A stretch of 64,000 bases of DNA, from positions 10,416,001 through 10,480,000 of the forward strand of contig CM082593.2 of assembly GCA_040954595.2 (NCBI GenBank). The letters run 5' to 3'. How positions within the stretch are numbered: the first letter of the stretch is position 1; each line of letters begins with the position of its first letter. Below, one piece after another: positions 50,659 to 61,700 of the stretch. Under the pieces are notes generated by a model that had not been told where the DNA came from, ran no database searches, and saw only the letters and a program-made list of their open reading frames with translations. The position numbers and the translations under genes were made by a program. Source of the DNA: Balanoglossus misakiensis. Its lineage: Eukaryota > Hemichordata.

Positions 50659-51992
50659 AGCGTAATTCAATAAAACGCCCTAACACAGCCTGAACTCCGA
50701 TAATGTGTTGTCCCAAAATTCATTCCGTGGAGAATAATCACTGGTCTGTTTACGTATTTCAGCCGATTTTCCAAGGACTACTGCAACCCGCCAGAAGTGA
50801 GTAGCCTGCTAATGAGATCTCCACAACATAACGTAATGACGGTCAAAGTCCGATGCCCCAGTGTCCGTCCTCAGCCCACCAAAAAAAGCGAAAAAATATT
50901 ACAAAAATCTTCTTCTCAAAATCGACGTGGCCTAGGACCTTGAAATTTGGCACAGGGGATTTTGGCCACATGGTCTACAAAAATCGCGAAAAGAATGTAC
51001 ATGCCCCCATTAACGTGCAAATTAGGTCAATTTGAAAATTTCGCTCGATTATAGCAACAAAGTCACGTGACTAATTACAAATTCAAAGGGCTGGTGCACC
51101 AGTACTATGGGCCCCAACCACCGTGCCAAATTTGGAAGGCGCACCTGCCGGAATTTCAGAGAAAAACGGGCGCAAAAAAACGACTCAAGAAGAAAGAAGA
51201 CAAACTCCAGCAATAACAGAAGGGGACCAAGCGCCTGAGGGCTCTTGGTCCCCTAAATATGGGACTAAACTTGACAGATACCCGGAATATTTTCCTATTC
51301 AGGATACCTGGTTGCATTTCCACCTAAAGGCGTCCTATTGGCGTGGAAATTGTATAACTTGAAATCGTTTGACTGGGTGATAGGTATTAATATCTTATGA
51401 TGTTATAAAACACTTGGCTCGCCGAAGGTATGGACCGATTATAGCGTCAGTCGTGTCATACAATCTATATGAACGTCATGGGTCAATAAACTTGATGGTC
51501 CAATAAAATTCAATGGTTAGTAAAACTAGTGTGTCCAATGCCTGCAGAGTATACTGGCTGCAACATGTGTATGAGTCAGGATTAATGTCTGTAGCCATCA
51601 ACCCAAAAGGTGAACGTCCTATTCTCACTAACTTAAATAGGTTTTGCGACCTAGTCTAGTTATAAAAACCTTATGATAAAGTCGACACAATTTCAAGATG
51701 ACGATGTGCAAATGAGAGTTCATAAGCTAAAGTAAAGTTCAATGAATTCTATACAAAGTTCAAAAAAGATTGTTTACTAAAGGAAGACATGAAAAAACTG
51801 ATATCGTCTCTTCATATTCGTACATGTCCAACTGTTGTGATTTGACCCCTCCCCCCCCCCCCCAGGACATGGTACATGAAGCTATTACTTAGTACACACT
51901 TAAACAATTGGCATTTGAAGTGCCTTGCTTGACAGTGTTTAATGCGGTGGTCAGTCGCGTTTATCTCTCGCCACTTCATGCATCATGTCGCC
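50659..51992. other. Intergenic DNA without supported gene
   Basis: Contains the right-hand diverged direct repeat (50733-50864) and a C-run before CAGG near 51847-51865. Two short plus-strand frames (50853-51035 and 51123-51362) have no recognisable domain or splice context. AGCGCCTGAGGGCTCTTGG near 51230 looks like part of a dispersed repeat, but that cannot be confirmed here. Upstream exons or the promoter of the lectin gene may lie here; none could be defined. Confidence 0.5.
50733..50864 (+). repeat. Diverged direct repeat, right of the LINE
   Basis: Partner of 47349-47474 in the same orientation. It limits how far the LINE can extend on its 5' side. Confidence 0.6.
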
Positions 51993-52308
51993 TTAAAGGG
52001 GCAAACTCTCTCTCCCGTCGCCCTTTTCTATTAATAATGTTTGATACAAGACACCGTTTATATTAATGGGCATGTGTATATGTAGTGAATGAACGTTCAA
52101 CCACACACAACTTCCATCCTGCTTGTATGATATGAGAGTAAAAACTCGCCCAAAATGAATAAATGGTAGAGACCGATTTTTCAGTTTGGCGAGTTTTCGC
52201 TCTCGTGTCTACATGCGGGATGGAAGGTGTGTGCGGTTGAACGTTGCATCACTATATATCCACATTTACATTAACATAAACGGTGTTTTGTATTGTCATT
52301 TCTTTTAA
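51993..52308. mobile_element. TTAA-flanked foldback MITE, copy 1
   Basis: TTAA at 51993-51996 and 52305-52308 frames about 316 bp. The interior is a long foldback: ACAAGACACCGTTTATATTA near 52049, GAACGTTCAACCACACACAA and CTTCCATCC are matched in reverse complement by GGATGGAAGGTGTGTG, GGTTGAACGTT and AACATAAACGGTGT near 52215-52290. It is the same family as 53084-53382. Short termini (AGGGG.. and ..TTTCT) are more decayed than in copy 2. No coding capacity. Confidence 0.8.
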
Positions 52309-52687
52309 TCGTGGATTTTCGTTTCTGATTTGTATGTATAATGAAAATCCATTTTGGGTCACTGCACTTGTTTTCGACTTTAAACAAGGCCGTGAATTTA
52401 GTCGATAATTGAAGAAAACTGCTGACGGTCAGCATTTTCTACCAATGGTTTGCCTATGGATACAATATTGAACAAAGTTTATCTCAAAATAGACCGTGGT
52501 GAATTTATTTTGATTTGTCGGAGCTATGTGTAAAATTTCCTGAAAATGACAATAATAGAAGGGAGTTTTCTAACTATTATCCATGTACTCCTATGGGAAG
52601 AGACACAGGCGCACAGTTTACCAGTTGACGTTCTGCGGTTACATCATTGAGTGTACTGGCAGCTAACTTATTGTTTATTTGTAACAG

Positions 52688-52745
52688 CAATTGGATCTTG
52701 GAGCACTGTTTGGAACACCCTTTGTGAAATATGAATGTCCAGAAG
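52688..52745 (+). CDS. Lectin/CUB gene exon A: linker and first lectin cysteine
   Basis: 58 bp after a TTTATTTGTAACAG acceptor and before a GTAAGT-like donor (GTAAGTTG at 52746). Only one frame is open; it ends in ..KYECPE plus one base (phase 1). The cysteine is the first of the extra N-terminal pair of long-form C-type lectin domains. The exon starts in phase 0; the preceding exon was not found. Confidence 0.75.
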
Positions 52746-55700
52746 GTAAGTTGAATTGACCCTAGCCCTTTCACCAACATGGTTCAGTCAAAACCAATTG
52801 TTTTCTATGGTAATGTTGGACCTCTAAAGAGGAAACGGGGGGGGGGGGGGTGATGAAAGGTTTAAGACTTACAGATCACAACTTAAATAGCCATTCAGAA
52901 AGAGGCTTAGAGTGGAGTATCAAATCGGACGATACCACTGACTGGTGGAGGAAGACAAAATAAGCAAACTGAGTAGATGAGTGCTCAGATTTCTTCAGAG
53001 GACCAAACGTTTCAAAGAATTATACGTGACAATCCATGCCTGGTCCGTCAGTAGATATAAACAGAACATTGTGGCTGTATTCATTAAAGGGACAAAGTCT
53101 CTCTCTCGCTGCCCTTTTTCCATTAATTATGTTTGATACAAGACTGCGTTTATATTATTCTACATGTGGATATAGTGAATCAACGTTCAACCATACACAC
53201 CTTCCACTCCGCTTGTATAGACACGAGAGTTTTAAAAAGTCGCCAAAATGAATAAACGGTCTCTACCATTTATTCATTTCGGGCGGGTTTTTACTCTCGT
53301 ATCATACAAGCGGGATGGAAGTTGTGTGTGGTTGAACGTTCATTCACTAACATAAACGGTGTCTTGTATCATGTCCCTTTAACACTTTTGAAGCATTTTA
53401 CTAATGCTAACATGACTAGACCAATTGAATGATGTTACATTGCAGGTTATCAACTCAGAGGGGCGTCTTGTTATAAAGCGGTACCTGACAAACAATCAGC
53501 TGGCAACGCTGAAAATACCTGTCAGTCGTAAGTATGAAAGTATACATCATTTGAGTAGAATTTTATGGGAGATCCTAACAAGGCTTGGACATGTCACGCA
53601 CAAATACAAAGGGCGCGTATAAAGACAGACAAAACCTCGCTTAGTGTGAGGTGTTCAGCGATTGCATCTGATAAGTCGAAAATGCTTGATCACATGTCAT
53701 GTTCAGTTGGGAAATTGGATATGTCTCAGGCCAAAAAAACTAATATGTGCTATTCCGATTACATGGTTTTCAAAAATAGGGTAGGTAGAAAGGGACATTT
53801 TTTTATGTTTCAATTTTTTTATATCTTTGGCCGTCGTAGTGTAGAAGAATGACATCATAGTTCTTGCGTGATTCTCGCAATTTTCATGAATTGTTGTATA
53901 TTTGACATCGTTATTTTTACTTCCGGTTTACGAAGATCTAAACTGTTTTGGGTCGGCGGGCTAAAATTAGGGTAGTTCGGGTAATCGTTATGACATTGGG
54001 AGCTACGGCTGCAAAGCCATGTGTCTCGTGCGAAAAGGGCCCTTAACCTTTTGCAATATTTAACAGCAAACAACAGACAGTTTTGAGAATAAAAGGTTTC
54101 CGTCGTGTCTGACTTTCATATCGCATTAATAGCATATCCCTAAATTTAAAGAAATTAGGAGAGACAGAGTGAAACAGGCAGAGTGGCAGACAGACACAAG
54201 CAGACAGACAGAGCAACATTCATCAGTAGAGACACTCATCGGTCGCTCGCTCGCTCGCTCGCTCACTCTCTCTCTCAGAGAGAGGGGGCAGACAGTCAGA
54301 CAGACCGACGTTGACAGACAGTCAGTAAGTCAGTCAGCCAGTTAATCAGTCAGTCAGACGTCAAAGACACAGTGACACAAACACAGCGAGGGAGACAACA
54401 GGACCTTTCATGCTTAAACCCCTGTTCTTCTGTTATAAACTTTGAAAACCGTTCGTTTTCAGACTGCAGATTGCTCGAATAACGCGACACACTGCCGAAA
54501 CAATAAAACAAATACTAGTGGGAGCTCATAAAATAAAATCGCTCAACCATTCCGTCGTCCTGAGTGACCTCAGCCACATTAATTCCGACGTCTTTTTAGG
54601 GTCATGAAAAAAGTCACAAATAAGGTATTTCCCCTAGGTCCACCTGAAGCAAAAAGTTTTCGTTTCGACTCCATCATTCCGAATAGTAAGAAAGCAACAA
54701 AATTGAAAAGACAGATGTAAAATGCACTCTCTCTCACGTGGTAACGTTTGTAACTATGGCAATCACGGTACGTGTTCAGTACACAGACAGGGAGAAAAGT
54801 TTCTCCATGCAATACATGTGTTCAGTAAGGTTTGACCTTGGTTTTACTTTGTACCATGATCGCCGCTTTCTAAGCATGGATGAACGACGGCGGTCAGACC
54901 CAATCGAACCCTTTCATGTCAGATGACCACGGTATCTCCACTGTGAGATGACATTTGACAAACCATTTGATTTCAACAAAATCTTCGCGTCGTCAACGCG
55001 TCGCATACCAGTCGCATATCGGTATTTACCCAATCATAAAAGTTGGAAATTCGGGAGACTCGATCTGCAACCAAGTTGAGAGTAAATTTTGACGTTTGAC
55101 TATTGGCAAGTAAACAGGTTACACAATGACTTGTCGGTTTTTCCTCCGTCATGGTCGTTCTCGACCCAAGTCCCCCCTCCCAATGTCCTTCCTTGACATT
55201 TAGACACACCTTGCGGTATGACCTTGGTGGTCATGTGCAATTAGTTTTCTTGTATAAAAGCTTTTCATGCCGGGGTAGACGACTTGTGCGTGGATCATCA
55301 ACATTTCAGTGATATTTCAACGCAAAGTTTTAGCAATATTAAGAAAACAGGTAGTGAGGTGTCAAATGCATATCAATGTACGAAAATTAGGTCAAGCCAC
55401 CCGACAGCAACCGCTTTCACACAGTGTCGGACGTTGCACGGAATGTGAAACGTTACACTGCTTCGGCCGTTCACATGCACCTGGGCGTGGGTTTGATTGA
55501 TGGTCAAACGCCCCCACTTACTTTGGGCGTTTTCAATGGTAAATGTGTCGTATTGATCGAAACCTTGCCGTAAACACATTTTTTTTGCTGAATCAACATT
55601 CAGAGTTCAGCCGTCTAGTTAACGAAGTATTGAAGTAAGCCACTTGTTCATCATTTTTTGTCTGTCAAACGTGTTTATTCGGACAGGGACCGGCCGCCAA

Positions 55701-58700
55701 TGAGGGGTTTAGGGAGCCCACACGTACACTCTGGTACCTGGACAATTAACATAGACATGTCGTGTGTACCGTCCGGTTCGAAAAGATTGGTTTAAGGTAG
55801 TCCTGGTAACAGTCATCCTAACGAGGCCAGGGGAGGTCTCCAAGGGCGAAATAAACATAGCTACCGATGACGAGTCGAATTCGAATCGGACGATGCTTGT
55901 TCATAAAAGGCACAGACATAAAGCTTCGAAGTTTTTTGTCTGTGTAGTAAAGATACGACTAATCAGCCTATAGTGTAACCGTAGACCCTGGAGAAATACC
56001 AGAGCACAGCACAATGCAGCAAATGGAGTGAAACAAGAACAAAGCTTAGTCTCTGCCGCAAACAAAGCTAAATCACATATTGACACTCCAAATAGAAGCA
56101 AGACAGCCGGGGGGGGGGGAGGCACAGTTGTAGATCGCGGTGTTGACCCGCCCCTTCCACATCCTGTAGATGTTTGTGCGTCCAAGGCATTTTTGATAAA
56201 ATATAGACTTTTGTTTTTAGCTCGAGTGTGGCCTAAGTATATCACCGTTCACACGAAAAATGTCTGTCTTTTTCAAAACGTTGTATTATACTTCTGTGTA
56301 ATTTGAACTCTAATACAAGTGACAGTATTAGAGGACAGATTTGGCACAGACAAAATTCGTATTAACAAACCACAGAGAAAACGTCAAAATGGAGCGATTT
56401 ATAAAATGATCAATTCCACGAGTTTGCAAATTAAAGTTAAAGAGATACAGTTTCATTGGGTGGATCACTATCCTAGAGCGGTCTGGAAGCATGGGTGGAT
56501 TTTTACCTGGTGTTTGTTTACCTGGTAAAAATAGGCTATTGTTCTCCCCTGCTTTTCATAGCGGATTTTTTAACACGTCTCCTCGAGATCAAACATTAAT
56601 GAGCGATTAAAAGCGCTTCGTATACTTTTTGTGGGTCGAGTTGTGTTTTTCGTTTTATTTGGTCATTAATTCGATCAGAATGGATTGTTTATTGTTGTAT
56701 TGTTAAAAGCTTGGATTTTATGTTTCAGTTGTGCAGAGTGCTTAAGTATGCTCGACTTGCGTGGCAATTCTGCATATTTGGAGCATTCTTTGGAATTTAA
56801 TTGATTTGGACATGAGTTTGTTGTTTGGTTGGTCATGGAACAACACGTGACATTGTCTGCATGACATTCTTTAGGGTGTTCCAATTCTGTAAATGACATG
56901 AGGTGGTTACATAGGACCATATATGGCTGAGATGAGAACATATGGCGGCGCTCTTTTTTCGCGTGTGCCACCCACTAAAAATCTGTGATTGGCTACATCT
57001 CAATTTGCCATGGTAACTATAGCTAATTTTCCATAGGTGACCGTATACCTTTAATTGCCTGTTGGTACTAAACAGCACTCTCCCCGAGTCTAGTGAAACA
57101 TCATTTTGGGGGATCTGGATTTCGTGTTCATTATTGCGTGACTGATACGGCGGGTATCGATTGGAATAGGCCCTATCGTTAAAATAGAAGTTCATTCTTG
57201 TCGGGCGACCCAGGAAGGCATAAGCTTGACGTGCCTAAAGTTTGTCGGACATTGTTCGACCATCACGGCTGCAAATTGGTTTAAGTTCGACCCTGGGCCC
57301 GGTGTAGCCTGCTCCAATAGAAATGGAGAAATTAAGTATAAGGCAACAACCCGAATGTGCCACTTTTTCACTCACAGCATCCCTCTAAAACCACAGTAAG
57401 TGATAAAACAAAAGGTTAGGTCGACTTTTCATGTCCTTATGCGCATGAAAAGAAAAGAATGAGACAGGGTCAATGAAGTCTAGTATCGTGTCTTCGTGCA
57501 CACGAAGACGCCCGAGCCGTTCATCATCATGGTATTCCTCGTGGAATCTCTTGGCAAGTGCATGGCGTGTACCGAGTCAGAACATGTAAATACTGACTTC
57601 TGCCATAGACGTACCAGGTGCTTCGACGAGTTGGCCTTCGGCATTGTGGTTTTTTGGCTTTTCTAGTGAAGCCGAAGGCCAAAACCAAGGACCGTGACTA
57701 AACTGAAAAGCCCCCACCCCCCCCCATCTCCCCCCCCCGCCCTCACCAGTTTTTTGTAGTAGATATGTTCTTCATGCCTACCCCAATTCTACCGCTGGCT
57801 GCGCTGTCACAGTGACCTCAAGCCAGGTCAAATTTGAGCTAAAAGACAAGTTCCGTCTACATACTCATGAATATTTCTTGGTTTCTTCGCGTATAAACTC
57901 AGGAATACTATGCCCCTGAAGCCTCGGCTGGCTTTGATGCACGTTATCATGTTTTAATTAGTCAAAGACCCACAGTAGCAAAGTAGGTAATTGTCTTTTT
58001 TTCACGCGTATCCTTTGGTCATATATTCTGCCTGCAGCCCCCAGCCCTTGCTGCAGTTTGAAGCCCCTCCATCTCCCCTGAACGAGTTTTGGTTTTGCCG
58101 ATTGAAGTTGAATAACTGGGGAAAACGTAGGCAAAATCGACAAATACCGCGACATCCTTTGCCAGGTAAGCGCTGTATGGGTTCCGGGACCGATTTGGCG
58201 AAAAAAGTGTGGAAAATTGTGGACTGGAGACGTCTGGAGTGTAGAAATTCGCTCCGGGCCCAAATCCCGGTCGCTCGTTGTGCGGTTTAGAATAGCTGGG
58301 ACCTGCAGCCCCGCAAAAACAAAAATCGTCCAGGGGAGATGGAGGGGCTGCAAACTGCAGCAACCCCCAGCCCCACATTCGCTGATATAATTGTCACGTT
58401 CCTCGATAGTTATTATAATTTTTAGTTAGAGACGGCCTTGTAGACTCGGAATTGTAGACTAGCGACGGCTCAGCTGGCATATCGTACCACTTTTTCTGTT
58501 ACATTGCCGACCGGCCCGGCGCAACTACCGAGGAAAGATACGGGTGTGCTCGTGGGAATTGTCAACTACCCGTTCATCGTTCGACTGCTCAACACAGATC
58601 ATTGATAACACAATGTCACATTTCGAACTAATTTTGAAATTCTGGATAAATTCTCCAAATATCCTGTTAATCTGGGATTTTCTTCCATCACCTTGATGCA

Positions 58701-61700
58701 ACTGTATCAGAATTTGTCTTTTAAGTTTATTCACACCAAAAAAAAACAACAACAGCCATTTCCTGGAAATTGTCATGTTTTCTCTAAAAGAAATAAGCTG
58801 AACTTTTTTATTCAAAGGAAACGTTCAGCAAATTTTTTTCTCCCCAAAATTCAGGTGAATTTTTCACAGATTCTTTTTTCCCAGAAATTCTGCCGAAATC
58901 TACACTAATCACACACTTATTGGAAAGGTGTAACACAAAATATAGACTTTACAAACAAAAATCTAATGTTATACATTTATGAACCTCTTATTCACCAATA
59001 TTAAATGTTTTCAAAGAGGAAATGTATTATTCACGGACTGGAATTTCGAAATTAGTTTGGAACATGTTTGATGTGTTATAAATTGGTTTATTTTCAGATT
59101 TTATGGTGGGCACTTGACAGTAATTGAGGGTTATTCTGAAAATCGTTATGCTGGAGCAGAGATTGTAAACCAGATTGAAGAGACTTCCAATGAAACAGCG
59201 AACCATGGTTGGATTGGTGAGTGTGTCTTTTAACAGTGTTTGTCAGTGTTCCCAAATAATTTGTGGGTGTATCAAGTGTAAAAAATAACTGGTTTTGGAA
59301 TTTGACAGTTTACAAGTAAGCACTGCATAGTAACACTTGAATGATAATTGTCTCAAGATGGTAATTGAAAAGCCTATTTTTTACATCTCAATAACCTCAC
59401 AAAATCTTGCTATTAAGTGACTCTGTATGCAGTTTTTCATCCAGATGGAGGGATGAGGGAATTCGCCCACTGTCAGCATGTTGGCACCCCCCTAGAAATT
59501 TGTCAAGGGGGAAATGGTGCCCCTTACAGACTCAGCGATGTCACTCATTCCCCTCCTTGCAAGAGTGCAACTATTCAAGCAAAGGGGGACATATCCCCCC
59601 CCATCCTGGATGAAACACTGCTGTATGCATCTTCTTTCTTTATTTCCATTTTATAGGATTTAGTGGACCCAATCGAGATGGCAGTGTGGAATATGATTAT
59701 TCAGATGGCAGGAAAGGTAGTGTCTTTGATGGTCGATGGGCAGACACAGAACCTGATGCCTCCACTGGGCAATGTGTGAGGTTAAACCTCTTTGAAAATA
59801 ATTACCCATTGTATCATGCAAGATGTGATGATGTCAGTCTGTCAATGTGTGAAGTAGCAGCTTGTGCTGAAGGTAAGTCTGATTCAAATCAGCTAGAATC
59901 TTCCCTTACTCGCATCAGGTCTTTACTTTTCTCGCACTGCTGTAGTCACCTCCCAATATATATACTAAGAGAGAGTGTGTGCAAAAGAGCGGGAGGGAGA
60001 GGCTGGGAGGGGAGAGTGAGAGGGGAGGGAGGGAGAGCTGGAGAGTGACAGGGAGGGAGGGAGGGAGGGTGGTAGTGAGGGAGAGGGGGAGAGAGAACTA
60101 GAGGGAGAGGGAGGGGTAGAGGGGGGTAGGGAGGGAGAGAGAGCTAGAGAGGGGTGGGAGGGAGGGAGAGGGGCGGGAGAGGGGAGGGAGAGGGGCGGGA
60201 GAGGGGAGGGAGAGAGCTAGAGAGGGAGGGGGAGGGGGTGGAAGGGAGGGAAGGAGAGAGAGTTAGAGTCCCCTAAGCAATACAAGATATACTTGGAAGA
60301 GCTCACCACTAAAAGTTAAACAAGGGGGATCAGATCATGTGATGTCTCCTTGGGTGCAGAATGGTGTTATATTTGAAATTCAAAATTGAGGCCAGTTGTC
60401 GCTAGATAATTCCACTCATTAATTGTATGGTTATGTTTACTTAACAATTTCTTTTACACTATTTATGTAATAGAGAACCACCGACCCCGAGGTGGTTCTT
60501 GGTTTCTAATTGCCGAGGGCCGCAGGCCCGAGGCGATTGGAAACCAAGAACCACTGAGGGGGAGGTGGTTCTCTAACTTAAACCACGACCCCCCACAGAC
60601 ATTGTCACCATTGGAGCTTCGTGTACCACAAAGACGTCGTTTTACTCAACGATTCAATAAAATGAACGAACAAAAGCTTATCAAAAGAGGCTTATTCTTC
60701 ATTGCTGACTGTGAAATTTGGTTGGCCACCCCTTTTCCTATAAATGAATCATGTCGTGGGCAGGTAGTTCTAGACCGCCCTGCTGGGCCTTACAAGATCG
60801 CCCACGCTTGACAGGTGTTACTCTAAATGTTCATGCTTACGTGTCAGAGTGATATGCTAATTTCAAACTCTAATTTGCATCAAATTAAACTTTACAGGTG
60901 TGTTACGTAGTGTATTATGGGAAGCGTTACAGCTATTGGGGTTTTGCGTGCACATGGTAAGCTTACGCGAAAATTTTCTAGGCCAAATGCAGAAGGCCTA
61001 CATGTAAGTGTCACGTTTTTTTTTTATTTTCCTTCAAATGTCCATGAAATCGATCTGAAGATACATGTAGTTCCGATCTATATCATCTGCGAAAACAAGC
61101 GGCTACATGTTGGTAAAGCAAAAACCGGGTAACAATGCTCTACATGGTACTACTGCCCGTCTGTGTATTGGCCTCCCTGGCTTTTGAACGAACCACTCTC
61201 TACGAGCCACAGCGGCAACACGTCTGTATGGTAGCGATATTGGTGAGTAACTCATCTGCGAAAAGACTTGATACCGAAGTGAATCCGTCCGACATTACAA
61301 ACCCACGTCTGGTGAACAGCAACAAAAAGTAAGCAGAATTTTGCAAGGTACGCGGGTTTTAGGCCTAAAACAGCCAACCTTGTTACATGTCGGTAGTGAA
61401 GCAAAATCGAAGTGAAGCATCTGGTTAGAGTAATACAAGCAAATCTGGGGATAATGTGATTTAGTATAATTTTCTAGAAATTTGTAGTTAGTTTATTGCA
61501 ACGTTAGTTTGTTTCTGGTGAATTGATTTTTGTCTATTTTATACTTTTATTATCATGTTATGAAGACTCTCGAGAGCCACCAAGACATTAGCTTTGTACG
61601 TCAGTAGACAAAACTGTGAATGTGAAGCATTGAATGAAATGATCCGGAGACTGTCGCATATCCAGTTCGCTTTCAATTAACATAACAATTACTCTATTCA

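Larger units (their letters stand above)
53528..59097 (+). other. Large intron between exons B and C
   Basis: 5.6 kb with no supported coding exon. It contains a simple-repeat stretch (54160-54360), a short hairpin (57631-57682), C-runs near 57713-57740, a G-run near 56110 and a Mutator-like MITE (58038-58373). Open frames on either strand, such as 56833-57195 minus, show no recognisable domain. Confidence 0.6.

Noticed and set aside
55253-55260. TATAAAAG that could be a core promoter
   Set aside because: It lies inside the intron between exons B and C of the lectin gene, has no recognisable coding sequence downstream, and such a match is expected by chance.
56675-57195. Overlapping minus-strand frames of 98 and 120 codons
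   Set aside because: No recognised domain, no splice context, and location within an intron of the plus-strand gene; possibly a dispersed repeat.
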